From UBA7672 sp041166025 (GTDB lineage: Bacteria; Pseudomonadota; Alphaproteobacteria; Caulobacterales; Hyphomonadaceae), in NCBI GenBank assembly GCA_041166025.1, contig JBEAMJ010000108.1, positions 1 to 12,860 of the forward strand: DNA of 12,860 nucleotides. Reading direction: 5' to 3'. The notes under the pieces are model-generated. The model was not told the origin of the DNA and ran no database searches. It saw nothing but the letters and a program-made list of their open reading frames with translations. A program made the translations under genes and the position numbers. The stretch's first letter is position 1. Every line of letters starts with the position of its first letter. Shown one piece after another: positions 1 to 7,538 of the stretch.

Positions 1-40
1 CCCGTTGCAGACATTCGGTTGCGTGCGCATGATGCGCCGG

Positions 41-382
41 ATGAGCAGCTATGCTGAAGTTGATGACGTTATCGCCGCCTGGGTGAAGGCGACCGGGTCA
101 ACGCTGTTCACCGAGTGGGCAGGTACTGCAGCAAGGTATTTTCACGTTCCCGGCGACCCCCCGTTTGAGTGTTTCCAAGTGAGTGTGCGTTCGCCAGAAA
201 ATGGCCGGACGTCGGTCACTTCCGTGGCTATCGATACGAATGACGATACCGAGGAAGAGATGGAGCAGACATGGGAAGGTCCCCTCGAACAGCTCGGCGA
301 GATGCTTGGAACCGCTCTGGCCACTATCGAACAGTGGAAGGCCAGAGAGCGTAGAAAGCCCGACCCGCCTTCGCCTTGGTAG
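41..382 (+). CDS. Hypothetical protein, 113 aa, unrecognised
   Basis: I do not recognise the family. The product is a small, soluble, acidic protein with no signal peptide, membrane segment or cysteine motif. An N-terminal helix (V-D-D-V-I-A-A-W-V) is followed by a probable beta region with F-H-V-P-G-D-P-P-F-E-C-F, an acidic stretch (D-T-N-D-D-T-E-E-E-M-E-Q) and a C-terminal helix ending in a basic, proline-rich tail. The start is uncertain. The frame is open to the window edge, and in-frame starts exist at 5 (TTG), 29, 32 and 41. None has a convincing ribosome binding site, and 41 gives the most natural N terminus. The stop at 380-382 lies 10 bases before the first copy of the 99-bp repeat. 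Coding quality, rather than homology, supports this as a gene. Confidence 0.6.
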   Translation: MSSYAEVDDVIAAWVKATGSTLFTEWAGTAARYFHVPGDPPFECFQVSVRSPENGRTSVTSVAIDTNDDTEEEMEQTWEGPLEQLGEMLGTALATIEQWKARERRKPDPPSPW

Positions 383-392
383 CGGCGGCTTC

Positions 393-491
393 TGGGCGAG
401 CTCCTGCCTGATCAGCATGGCAGACGCCACCGTTAACTCACGAGCGCGGCAGCCATTCGTAATGCTGCGATCTTTGTACGTAGTTGGGGCC
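393..491 (+). repeat. 99-bp intergenic repeat, copy A
   Basis: First of five same-orientation copies. It begins TGGGCGAGCTCCTGCCTGAT and ends in GGGGCC. The first 30 bases are nearly identical to the other copies, and the middle still shares CTCACG-x-GCG. It carries the 5' dyad CTGCC / GGCAG around a 10-base loop but has lost the second dyad. It lies between the small gene ending at 382 and hen1. Confidence 0.8.
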
Positions 492-561
492 TGAAGGGGG
501 ACCGGGGCACACGGTCGTTCGTCCCGATGTTTTTCAGGCAGACATGTGTTAGGGGGCGCCG

Positions 562-1947
562 ATGTTTGTATCGATCGCCACAACCCACCGACCTGCGACC
601 GACCTGGGCTTCCTGCTGATGAAGCATCCGGAGCGGGTGCACGAGGTCGACCTCAATTTCGGCAAAGGCGTCCTGCTCTACCCCGAGGCGAGTGAGGATC
701 GCTGTGAGGCGGTCCTGATGATCGATGTTGATCCGGTCGGATTGGTGCGCGGGCGGGGCATGTCGGAGGGGATGCTCGATCAGTACGTAAACGATCGTCC
801 CTACGCCGCGACGTCATTTCTTTCAGTCGCTCTGAACCGGGTTCTCCGTACCGCAATGACCGGGGTCTCTCGCGAGCGCCCCGAACTGGCGGCGGCGGCG
901 CTCCCCCTGGAGCTGCGCGTGACGCCACTCCCGGCGCGCGGTGGCGAAGTGCTGGTGCGTTCCCTGTTCGAACCGCTGGGATGGAAGGTAACTCTGCAGC
1001 GGATCGAGGGGCCCGGTGGCGCGTCACGCTACGTTGACCTGAGGCTGACCGGTCAGATGCGGGTGGCCGACGCGCTGGCGCACCTCTATGTGCTGATCCC
1101 CGTGCTCGACGACGACAAGCACTACTGGGTCGGTGATGACGAGGTCGAAAAGCTCCTCGCGCGGGGCGGCGCCTGGCTGGCCGGCCATCCGCAGAAGGAG
1201 CTGATCGCCAAGCGCTATCTCAAGAACCGTGGCGCGCTCGCCCGTGCGGCGCTGGCGCGCCTTGCGCCTGAAGCGGCGGAGGATGAGAGCGAACAGGCCG
1301 AACCGCGCCTCACGTCCGAGGAGGCAATCGAGCGGCCGATCCGGCTAAACGACATGCGCATCGAGGCAGTGCTTGGAGCGCTGCGCGAAGCAGGCGCCGC
1401 TTCTGTCGCAGATCTCGGCTGCGGCGAAGGCAAGCTGCTGGCTGCACTGCGCCGCGAGCGCAAGTTCACGCGGATCGTCGGGCTTGATGCTTCGATGATG
1501 GCGTTGCGCCGCGCCGAGCAGCGCCTGGGTTTGGACAAGGTTACCGGTGAGGCTGTCGAGCGGGTTAAGTTGCTCCATGGCGCACTCACTTATCGCGATG
1601 ACCGGCTCAAGGCGTTCGATGCGGCTACGCTGATCGAGGTGGTGGAGCATCTCGATCAGGATCGTCTGCCGGCGCTGGCGGAGGCGGTCTTCGGGCATGC
1701 CCGACCGCATGCAGTCATCGTGACCACGCCAAATGTCGAGCACAATTCGCTGTTCGAGAACATGGCGCCAGGCGCGCTACGACATCCCGACCATCGGTTC
1801 GAATGGACGCGCGCCGAGTTCGGCGCATGGATTGCAGGCGTCGAGGCGAGGTATGGCTACTCGGCTATCCGCTCCGAGATCGGCCAGGCGCATGCCGATC
1901 TGGGCGCGCCGACGCAGATGGCCGTCTTTACACGGAGGGCGGCATGA
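562..1947 (+). CDS. hen1: Hen1, 3'-terminal RNA ribose 2'-O-methyltransferase
   Basis: Bacterial Hen1 uses S-adenosylmethionine to methylate the 2'-OH of the 3'-terminal nucleotide at an RNA break, marking the end before Pnkp seals it. The product is 461 aa, close to the Clostridium thermocellum protein. Roughly residues 1-245 are the bacteria-specific N-terminal half, which in characterised systems activates the Pnkp ligase. The C-terminal methyltransferase shows the SAM loop D-L-G-C-G-E-G-K at 284-291. It also has the Mn2+-binding set E359, E362, H363 (E-V-V-E-H) and H411 (in H-P-D-H-R-F-E-W), spaced as in the known enzyme. A good ribosome binding site (AGGGGG, 551-556) precedes the ATG. 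The stop overlaps the pnkp start as ATGA, indicating translational coupling. No missing residue or frameshift is seen. Identification is from recognised motifs and neighbour identity. Confidence 0.96.
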   Translation: MFVSIATTHRPATDLGFLLMKHPERVHEVDLNFGKGVLLYPEASEDRCEAVLMIDVDPVGLVRGRGMSEGMLDQYVNDRPYAATSFLSVALNRVLRTAMTGVSRERPELAAAALPLELRVTPLPARGGEVLVRSLFEPLGWKVTLQRIEGPGGASRYVDLRLTGQMRVADALAHLYVLIPVLDDDKHYWVGDDEVEKLLARGGAWLAGHPQKELIAKRYLKNRGALARAALARLAPEAAEDESEQAEPRLTSEEAIERPIRLNDMRIEAVLGALREAGAASVADLGCGEGKLLAALRRERKFTRIVGLDASMMALRRAEQRLGLDKVTGEAVERVKLLHGALTYRDDRLKAFDAATLIEVVEHLDQDRLPALAEAVFGHARPHAVIVTTPNVEHNSLFENMAPGALRHPDHRFEWTRAEFGAWIAGVEARYGYSAIRSEIGQAHADLGAPTQMAVFTRRAA

Positions 1948-4502
1948 TCCACGCCATTCCGGATTTCTCGCTCGTGGTGCTGATCGGCGCCACAGGCTCG
2001 GGGAAGAGCACGTTTGCAGCCAGACATTTTGCGGCGACAGAGATTGCCTCCTCCGACGCCGCGCGCGGCGTGGTGTCGGATGACCCCAACAGCCAGGCTG
2101 CGAGTACTGACGCCTTCGATCTGGTGCGGTTTATTGCCGAGAAGCGGTTGAAGAACCGTCGTCTCACGGTGATTGACGCCACCAACGTTCGCAGCGCCGA
2201 CCGCCGCGGCTGGATCGAGGTCGCGCGGCGCTGGCACGCTCTGCCGGTGGCGATTGTGCTCGATCCGGGCCTCGACGTCTGTATCGAGCGCAACAAGCAT
2301 CGGCCAGATCGGCAATTCGGTCCGCAGGTCCCCCAACGCATGATTGGGGAGATCCGCAAGGGTCTGCGCGGACTGGAGAAGGAGGGCTTCCGGCGCGTCC
2401 TCGTCCTGCGCAGCGTTGAAGAGATCGAGGCCGCGCAGATCGTGCGTGAGCCATTGTGGACGGACCGGCGCAAGACGACCGGCCCGTTCGACATCATCGG
2501 CGACGTACATGGCTGTTGCGATGAACTCGAAGCTCTGATGGCGAAGCTGGGCTATCAGGTGGAATGGACAAGTTCCGGCAGCGAACGGGTTGCTACCGTC
2601 GCGCCCCCGCCTGGCCGCACACTTGTATTCGTGGGCGATCTCGTCGACCGCGGCCCCCGCTCGCCCGATGTGCTGCGTATCGCAATGGCGATGGTCGAAG
2701 CCGGAACGGGCATGGTGGTCGAGGGCAATCACGAGAACAAGCTCAGCCGATGGCTGACGGGTCGGAACGTCAAGATCGGCCACGGGCTGCAGCAGACGAT
2801 CGATCAACTGGCGGTCGAGAGCGACGTTTTTCGCGGCAAGGCCGGCCGCTTTCTCAGCGACCTCCGCAGCCACTACTGGCTGGATGGCGGTCGCCTTTGC
2901 GTGGCGCATGCAGGCCTCAAGGAGGAGCTGATCGGACGCGGCTCCGGGGCGGTTCGGTCGTTTGCTCTCTACGGAGAAACGACAGGGGAGACGGACGAGT
3001 TCGGCTTGCCTGTGCGCGCCGACTGGGCGGCCGGGTATCGAGGGTCCGCAACCGTCGTCTATGGTCACGTCGCGCAGCCCGAGGCGGAATGGGTCAACAA
3101 CACGATATGCCTCGACACCGGCTGTTGCTTTGGCGGCAAGCTCACCGCGCTGCGTTGGCCGGAGAAGGAGCTGGTCAGCGTCCCCGCCGCCAAGACCTAT
3201 TTCGAACCTGTGAAGCCGCTGGCGCCCGTCAAACCGCCCGAACCGGAAGACCCGGCGCGCCAGCTGATCGACTATGCCGACGTTTCCGGCCGCCGCTGGA
3301 TCGACACGGGCCTGATGAAGCGCATCGTGATTGCCGAGGAGAATTCTGCTGCCGCACTGGAGGTGATGAGCCGCTTTGCCATGGCGCCACAATGGCTGAT
3401 CTATCTTCCGCCGACGATGAGCCCGGTTGAGACGAGCCAGAAAGAGGGATGGCTTGAACGGCCTGAGGAGGCGTTCGCACATTATCGCGCAAAGAACGTC
3501 ACTGAGGTCGTCTGCGAGGAGAAGCACATGGGCTCGCGGGCGCTCGTGCTTGTCTGCCGTGACGGCGAGACCGCAGGACGCCGGTTTGGCGCCTCACAGG
3601 ATGAAGGCGGGGCGATCTGGACGAGGACGGGCCGCGCTTTCTTCAGCGACCCAGCGATGGCTGTCGCCGTGCTGGACCGCGTGCGCGCCGCCGCTGTTGC
3701 AGCCGGCGTATGGGAAGAGCTCGCAACCGGCTGGCTCCTGCTCGACGTCGAGATCATGCCATGGTCGGCAAAAGCCTCGGGCCTGATTGAGGGACAGTAC
3801 GCGCCGGTCGCTGCTTCGGCGATTGCGGGGCTCTCCGCGGCGCTGGAAGCTGCGCGTCGCACCGGCGCACGCGGCATGGATACGGCCGGCATTGCCGACC
3901 GGCTGGCGGATAGGCTCGACAGGGCGCGGAAGTATTCCGCCGCGTGGGCCCCTTATGTTTGGCCGGTAAACAGTGTCGATGATCTGCGGATCGCACCCTT
4001 CCATGTCCTCGCCAGCGAAGGGGCGGTTCACTCGGGCAAGCCTCACGCGTGGCATATGGGTCTGGGACACCGTCTGGCGGAGGTCGGCGCTCCAATGATG
4101 CATGCGACGACGTGGAGATCAGTTCGGCTCGACGACGAGGCCGCCTGTGCGGCTGCAATTGCGTGGTGGGAAGAACTGGTCTCGCGCGGCGGCGAAGGCA
4201 TGGTGGTGAAGCCTGCCGACTTCCTGGTTCGCGGGGAGAAGGGGTTGATCCAGCCCGCGCTGAAGGTGCGAGGTCCGGAGTATCTGCGCATCATTTATGG
4301 TCCCGAGTACGACGCGCCCGAGAACCTCGTACAGCTGCGGTCCCGCGGCGTCGGCCGGAAGCGGGCGCTTGCGTTGCAGGAGTTTTCTCTCGGTCTCGAG
4401 GCGCTGGAGCGGTTCGTTGCTCGTGAGCCGCTGCGGCGCGTCCACGAATGTGTCTTTGGCGTTTTGGCCCTTGAGAGCGAGCCGGTCGACCCGAGACTTT
4501 GA
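1944..4502 (+). CDS. pnkp: Pnkp, polynucleotide kinase-phosphatase-ligase
   Basis: This RNA-repair enzyme has three modules in 852 aa. The N-terminal kinase has P-loop G-A-T-G-S-G-K-S-T (15-23) with K21, S22, D38 and R116, the same positions as the known C. thermocellum active-site residues. The central metallophosphoesterase has G-D-V-H-G (D187, H189), G-D-L-V-D-R-G (231-237), G-N-H-E (261-264) and A-H-A-G (H322). The C-terminal ligase/adenylyltransferase has motif I E-K-H-M-G-S-R (nucleotidyl lysine K527), L-L-D-V-E, E-G-M-V-V-K-P (751-757) and K-V-R-G (774-777). It phosphorylates 5'-OH ends, removes 2',3'-cyclic phosphate or 3'-phosphate, and with Hen1 seals the RNA. An upstream in-frame start at 1803 lies deep inside hen1. 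The start at 1944 fits the family length, has GGAGGG just upstream and overlaps the hen1 stop by 4 bases. All key residues appear intact. Confidence 0.97.
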   Translation: MIHAIPDFSLVVLIGATGSGKSTFAARHFAATEIASSDAARGVVSDDPNSQAASTDAFDLVRFIAEKRLKNRRLTVIDATNVRSADRRGWIEVARRWHALPVAIVLDPGLDVCIERNKHRPDRQFGPQVPQRMIGEIRKGLRGLEKEGFRRVLVLRSVEEIEAAQIVREPLWTDRRKTTGPFDIIGDVHGCCDELEALMAKLGYQVEWTSSGSERVATVAPPPGRTLVFVGDLVDRGPRSPDVLRIAMAMVEAGTGMVVEGNHENKLSRWLTGRNVKIGHGLQQTIDQLAVESDVFRGKAGRFLSDLRSHYWLDGGRLCVAHAGLKEELIGRGSGAVRSFALYGETTGETDEFGLPVRADWAAGYRGSATVVYGHVAQPEAEWVNNTICLDTGCCFGGKLTALRWPEKELVSVPAAKTYFEPVKPLAPVKPPEPEDPARQLIDYADVSGRRWIDTGLMKRIVIAEENSAAALEVMSRFAMAPQWLIYLPPTMSPVETSQKEGWLERPEEAFAHYRAKNVTEVVCEEKHMGSRALVLVCRDGETAGRRFGASQDEGGAIWTRTGRAFFSDPAMAVAVLDRVRAAAVAAGVWEELATGWLLLDVEIMPWSAKASGLIEGQYAPVAASAIAGLSAALEAARRTGARGMDTAGIADRLADRLDRARKYSAAWAPYVWPVNSVDDLRIAPFHVLASEGAVHSGKPHAWHMGLGHRLAEVGAPMMHATTWRSVRLDDEAACAAAIAWWEELVSRGGEGMVVKPADFLVRGEKGLIQPALKVRGPEYLRIIYGPEYDAPENLVQLRSRGVGRKRALALQEFSLGLEALERFVAREPLRRVHECVFGVLALESEPVDPRL

Positions 4503-4553
4503 CACGTCGCGCCGACCGTCGCGCGTGCTGTCAGCATTACGAACGACTGGGAT

Positions 4554-4652
4554 TGGGCGAGCTCCTGCCTGATCAGAAGGGCAGAAGCGAACGTCAGCTA
4601 TGGATCGACTAAGCCTGGTCGCCACATTCCGGGTCACGGTGAACTCGGGGCC
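4554..4652 (+). repeat. 99-bp intergenic repeat, copy B
   Basis: Copy B lies between the convergent 3' ends of pnkp and the hydrolase; its last base is one base before the hydrolase stop codon. The first 36 bases and the final TCGGGGCC match the other copies. The middle (about columns 41-88) is unrelated, yet the total length is still exactly 99. The 5' dyad CTGCC / GGCAG is perfect, with a 10-base loop. It is preceded by ACTGGGATTGGGC, and copy D has a similar flank (ACTGGAGTTGGGC). Confidence 0.8.
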
Positions 4653-4653
4653 C

Positions 4654-5688
4654 TTATGGGTCTGCCAGGCAGCCCGTCAGAAACTGCTTCATAGCTTCGC
4701 GGACGGTGTCTTCCTCAGCCTGTTGCCGAGGCGTCCTCGGTCCGCGACCTGCGCGTGCGCCAAACTCTCCCTCCCGCCCCCAGTAGAACCCGTGCAGGCT
4801 ATCCTCCACGGTCAGGATCTGATGACCTTTGCGCTCATCTTGCTGGAGCGCGCTGATCAGCCCCTCCAGCATGATGTGAGGGACTTGCTCATCGGCGCGG
4901 CTCGTCAGGAGCAGGACACGCGCCTCTATCTTCCCCGCATGATCCCGGATGACGTTCTCTCTGAGCAGTTCATCACGCGTGAGGCCCTGGCGTCGCGCAC
5001 TCCGCTCAACCGGCCGATCCATCCGCGCTCGCGTCTGCATCATCCAGGACAGGGATGCAGGTGTCGCCTGGGAGAACGGCGCAAGTCCTGCTTCGCCGTT
5101 CATAAAGATGAGAGGATCCGTCATGAAAGGCGAGCCAGCAATGACGCACTTAGACGAGCGTGGCGAAAGGATGGACGCCATCAGGGCCAGGCGTCCGCCG
5201 TTGCTGCCGCCGACGATGGCGACGCGATCCCTATCAGCCCCGGGCAAGGTTCGCGCACCTTCAATCGCATCAACGACATCCAACCGCTCAGCCCCAAGCC
5301 AGTCATTGCGATAGTCCGGCGCCACGATGATCCAGGGCTGCTCGTTCAGCATGCGAACCACCGGACTATCGGACCCTGGCGAGGCCAGACCTTCAAGGAC
5401 ATCTGCTGTCCGGTCACCGCTGCCCCCATGAATCGTCACAACCACCGGGAAGGGACCCTTGCCGACAGGTGTCGAGACAGCCGCCGGTATGACGCGGCCA
5501 TCACGGGCGGTGAAGCTGATGAGCGCAACATGCCTGGCGATATCCTGTGTACCTGGCATATCGGCTGAAGGTGCAGTGGGTGCGACAGAAGTTGGCGGCG
5601 ATGTGCAGGCCGCTGACGCAAGTATGAGAACGAGCCCGCACATTGCCCCTGACGATATACTTGGTGTGTAGCTGCGCCACCTAGCCAT
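4654..5688 (-). CDS. Lipoprotein alpha/beta hydrolase (S9/dienelactone type)
   Basis: A predicted secreted, lipid-anchored serine hydrolase of 344 aa. A positively charged start (M-A-R-W-R) and hydrophobic stretch lead to the lipobox A-S-A-A-C, with C28 the acylated cysteine, followed by a Ser/Pro/Thr linker. The alpha/beta-hydrolase core shows the oxyanion motif H-G-G-S-G (87-91), nucleophile elbow G-G-S-N-G-G (S162), acid D266 (S-R-A-D-E-Q-V-P) and histidine H299 (L-H-G-F-Y-W-G). This resembles prolyl-oligopeptidase/dienelactone-hydrolase-like enzymes; the substrate cannot be told. The start at 5688 is chosen over 5706 and 5703 because GGAGG lies 8 bases upstream of it and it gives a compact signal peptide. 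The gene is monocistronic, convergent with pnkp, and bounded by repeat copies B and C. Confidence 0.85.
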   Translation of the reverse strand: MARWRSYTPSISSGAMCGLVLILASAACTSPPTSVAPTAPSADMPGTQDIARHVALISFTARDGRVIPAAVSTPVGKGPFPVVVTIHGGSGDRTADVLEGLASPGSDSPVVRMLNEQPWIIVAPDYRNDWLGAERLDVVDAIEGARTLPGADRDRVAIVGGSNGGRLALMASILSPRSSKCVIAGSPFMTDPLIFMNGEAGLAPFSQATPASLSWMMQTRARMDRPVERSARRQGLTRDELLRENVIRDHAGKIEARVLLLTSRADEQVPHIMLEGLISALQQDERKGHQILTVEDSLHGFYWGREGEFGARAGRGPRTPRQQAEEDTVREAMKQFLTGCLADP

Positions 5689-5970
5689 GAGATCTGCCTC
5701 CATCATTCATGACCCGAGCTCCCCGCCCCGCCCGCACGGGTACGGCCCGCCCGAGCGCCGGGAAAGCTAGGGGCCGTCCTCTGTCATACATGTCGCAAAG
5801 ATATGCCAGCGCCCGCCCTGTCGCCGGAAAGGAGCTCTGTTTGAATACTGTCTGGATGTTCGCCATGGAGCTGACACCAGACCTAGGCGCCGCTCGCGGC
5901 CAAGCAAACGGGCGGCGGTATCACCGAGCAGGCCAGCATCGCCTGCCGACAGCATCGACTGACGCCTTTT
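5689..5970. other. Intergenic region, no gene recognised
   Basis: A GC-rich stretch upstream of the hydrolase and before repeat copy C. Short open frames on both strands lack homology, good starts and coding character. It should hold the hydrolase promoter on the minus strand, but no pair of hexamers is convincing. TATCTT (minus strand, about 5798-5803) is the only weak -10 candidate. With copy C and the following spacer, the gene-free stretch runs to 6133. Confidence 0.5.
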
Positions 5971-6069
5971 TGGGCGAGCTCCCGCCTTTTCAGCATGGCA
6001 GAAGCGACCGGCAAATCCCGAGCGACCCTGCCAGTCGCAGCGATGCGAGAAGGGCGCGAAGTCGGGGCC
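5971..6069 (+). repeat. 99-bp intergenic repeat, copy C
   Basis: Exactly 99 bases, in the same orientation as the others, 64 bases downstream of the 3' end of the first toxin-antitoxin operon (minus strand). It ends AAGGGCGCGAAGTCGGGGCC. The 5' dyad is CCGCC / GGCAG and the central dyad GACCGGCA / TGCCAGTC. The internal mismatch in each is C opposite A, which would be a G-U pair on the minus strand. Confidence 0.85.
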
Positions 6070-6133
6070 GGAAGCCGCCGTTCGTCGTTAAAGCTTGGGT
6101 CGGCACGACAATTCTGCAGCGTGTCCGGTGGGC

Positions 6134-6436
6134 CTACGCAGCCTGGTGCGAGTCAGCGGTGACTGAAAGTCGAAGGCCCATCGCCTTTAACACGCCGAGC
6201 AGGGTGGTGAGCCTTGGATTTCCATCGGCACTGAGTGATTTGTAGAGCGCCTCGCGCGCAAGACCAGTGCGCTCGGCGATGATTGCCATGCCTTTTGAAC
6301 GGGCGATGTCGCCAAGGGTTGCGGCGATGATTTGAGCATCGCCATCTTCCAGCGCCGCTTCGAGGTAGGCTGCGACTGCCTCGGGCGTGTCGATGTAATC
6401 TGCGCTGTCAAAGGGGCGAGAGGTGGCTTTGCTCAT
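6134..6436 (-). CDS. Antidote protein of toxin-antitoxin module 1 (HTH)
   Basis: The second gene of a two-gene toxin-first operon, 100 aa. It encodes the DNA-binding antitoxin that should neutralise the preceding toxin and repress the operon. The N terminus carries P-F-D-S-A-D-Y-I. A Cro/C1-like helix-turn-helix covers about residues 48-90 (G-M-A-I-I-A-E-R-T-G-L, then L-Y-K-S-L, N-P-R-L-T-T-L-L-G-V-L). This is the typical pattern of addiction-module antidote proteins of the HI1420/HigA-like group. The ATG at 6436 overlaps the toxin stop as ATGA and has GGAAGGAAG upstream in the toxin's last codons; a start 27 bases further upstream is less likely. It is an obvious paralogue of the antitoxin at 6945-7232, especially through the HTH. 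Confidence 0.9.
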   Translation of the reverse strand: MSKATSRPFDSADYIDTPEAVAAYLEAALEDGDAQIIAATLGDIARSKGMAIIAERTGLAREALYKSLSADGNPRLTTLLGVLKAMGLRLSVTADSHQAA

Positions 6437-6738
6437 TGTTGCGCTTCCTTCCAATCCTTCCAAAGTGCGAGCGCGGTTTCAATATCGCGCGCTTGCGTGG
6501 ACTTGTCGCCACCGGCGAGGAGAAGGATCAGTTCATCTCCTTTCGCCGCGTAGTACACACGATACCCAGGACCTGTATCGATCCTCAATTCACTCACGCC
6601 ATTTCCAACCGGGCGGACATCGCCAGGGTTCCCGTTTGCAAGCCGCCGGATGCGCATGTCTATTCGCGCCCGACCTGTTAGATCGCGCAAGCCAAGCAGC
6701 CAGTCGTCAAACAAGTCGGTTCGCAAAAGCTGCGGCAT
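6433..6738 (-). CDS. RelE/ParE-superfamily killer toxin, module 1
   Basis: A 101-aa toxin of the addiction-module killer family (HI1419/HigB-like, RelE/ParE fold). Family marks are the basic N-terminal helix region, G-N-P-G-D-V-R-P-V-G-x-G-V-S-E-L, the strand G-P-G-Y-R-V-Y-Y, then L-L-L-A-G-G-D-K-S-T-Q-x-x-D-I and a C-terminal helix. Characterised RelE-fold toxins usually cleave mRNA at the ribosome, though ParE members poison gyrase. The sequence fits the former group better, by family and not by experiment. The toxin precedes its antitoxin with a 4-base overlap. The ATG lies only 6 bases downstream of a good -10 candidate, so the transcript may be leaderless or nearly so. It is clearly paralogous to the toxin at 7219-7533. 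Confidence 0.9.
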   Translation of the reverse strand: MPQLLRTDLFDDWLLGLRDLTGRARIDMRIRRLANGNPGDVRPVGNGVSELRIDTGPGYRVYYAAKGDELILLLAGGDKSTQARDIETALALWKDWKEAQQ

Positions 6739-6744
6739 TCTCGA

Positions 6745-6773
6745 AATGTAATCTATACATTACAGCGCGTCAA
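6745..6773 (-). promoter_or_regulatory. Promoter and operator of TA module 1
   Basis: On the minus strand, -35 TTGACG (6773-6768), a 17-base spacer and -10 TACATT (6750-6745), then 6 bases to the toxin ATG. An 18-base dyad TGTA-N10-TACA (6747-6764), extended to TGTAAT / ATTACA, covers the spacer and overlaps the -10. This is where a HigA-type antitoxin would bind to repress. The same dyad recurs at module 2, which supports it. Confidence 0.65.
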
Positions 6774-6784
6774 GTGACTGGAGT

Positions 6785-6883
6785 TGGGCGATGTCCTGCC
6801 TGATCGGTAGGGCAGGTGCGACCGGCAGCTCACGCGCGACCCTGCCAGTGGCAACATCATCGCAAGGGCGCGAAGTTGGATCC
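6785..6883 (+). repeat. 99-bp intergenic repeat, copy D
   Basis: Exactly 99 bases between the two toxin-antitoxin operons. It starts 11 bases beyond the -35 of module 1 and ends 61 bases before the 3' end of module 2. The 5' dyad is CTGCC / GGCAG and the centre ACCGGCAG / CTGCCAGT. It is slightly diverged at both ends (GCGATGTCC at the 5' end, GTTGGATCC at the 3' end). Its flank ACTGGAGTTGGGCG resembles that of copy B. Confidence 0.85.
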
Positions 6884-6944
6884 ATCAACTCTGCGCCTGG
6901 GGATAAGGGAGTGCGCCCGCCTTTTGCAACAAATGGGGGGTGCC

Positions 6945-7232
6945 TTACGCGGCGGCCACGGAGAGCCGAAGGCCCATAGCGCGTAACACGCCGAGTAGTG
7001 TCGCGAGCCTTGGATTGCCGGCGTCGCTGAGGGTTCGGTAAAGCGTCTCGCGAGAAAGCCCACTCTCTTCTGCGATCGTCGCCATACCTTGAGAGCGAGC
7101 TACCACGCCAAGTGCCTCGGCAATTTCATTGGCGTCACCATCCGCCAACACGGCGTCTAGATAAAGAGCCGCATCGTTCGGAGTTTTGATGTGGTCCGCC
7201 ACGTCGAAGGGTGAAAATTTAGCTTTCGTCAT
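6945..7232 (-). CDS. Antidote protein of toxin-antitoxin module 2 (HTH)
   Basis: A 95-aa antitoxin with the layout of module 1. It begins M-T-K-A-K-F-S-P-F-D-V-A-D-H-I, followed by a Cro-like helix-turn-helix around residues 48-88 with G-M-A-T-I-A-E-E-S-G-L, L-Y-R-T-L and N-P-R-L-A-T-L-L-G-V-L-R-A-M-G-L. It should bind the toxin encoded just upstream and autoregulate the operon. The start overlaps the toxin's end by 14 bases rather than the 4 of module 1, so the junction has diverged since duplication. The recognition helix region is close but not identical to that of the module-1 antitoxin, so cross-binding at operators is possible. It follows repeat copy D and shares its general family assignment with 6134-6436. 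Confidence 0.9.
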   Translation of the reverse strand: MTKAKFSPFDVADHIKTPNDAALYLDAVLADGDANEIAEALGVVARSQGMATIAEESGLSRETLYRTLSDAGNPRLATLLGVLRAMGLRLSVAAA

Positions 7233-7533
7233 GGTATTGCTCTTTCCATTCGTCCCATAGCTTCTTGGCCGCTCTAATGTCCCGGTCCTGACTGGACTTG
7301 TCGCCGCCGCCGAGAATGATCACCAATTCCTCTCCGCGTTGGCCGTAATAGACGCGATAGCCGGGTCCGAAATCGATCTTCAGTTCGCTCACACCCTCAC
7401 CAACCGGTGCAACACGACCAGGATTGCCGCGCTCCAGACGAGCAAGGCGACGCAGCACTTGGGCGACCCCGGCGCGGTCGCGGAGGTTGTCGATCCATTC
7501 CGCAAACGCTTCGGACTTGACCACCGTCGGCAT
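7219..7533 (-). CDS. RelE/ParE-superfamily killer toxin, module 2
   Basis: A 104-aa toxin and paralogue of the module-1 toxin. It has G-N-P-G-R-V-A-P-V-G-E-G-V-S-E-L, G-P-G-Y-R-V-Y-Y, a hydrophobic strand and G-G-G-D-K-S-S-Q-D-R-D-I. The long upstream extension of this open frame (to 7725) runs through the promoter and repeat copy E and is not protein-like. The start M-P-T-V-V-K at 7533 matches the N terminus of the paralogue (M-P-Q-L-L-R) and sits 5 bases after the -10. The toxin is expected to act on RNA or translation and to be held inactive by the downstream antitoxin. The C terminus is a few residues longer than in module 1 and forms the 14-base overlap with the antitoxin gene. Confidence 0.9.
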   Translation of the reverse strand: MPTVVKSEAFAEWIDNLRDRAGVAQVLRRLARLERGNPGRVAPVGEGVSELKIDFGPGYRVYYGQRGEELVIILGGGDKSSQDRDIRAAKKLWDEWKEQYHDES

Positions 7534-7538
7534 ACGGA

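Noticed and set aside
1857..3527. Minus-strand open frame of 556 codons opposite pnkp
   Set aside because: It lies fully within pnkp, whose plus-strand reading has all family motifs. Long antisense frames are normal at this GC content.
4600..5568. Plus-strand open frame of 322 codons opposite the hydrolase
   Set aside because: The minus-strand reading has a signal peptide, lipobox and complete catalytic triad; the plus-strand frame starts within repeat copy B and has no domain.
5709..6245. Long plus-strand open frame of 178 codons
   Set aside because: It runs through repeat copy C and into the antitoxin gene on the other strand, is arginine- and proline-rich shadow sequence, and has no good start signal.
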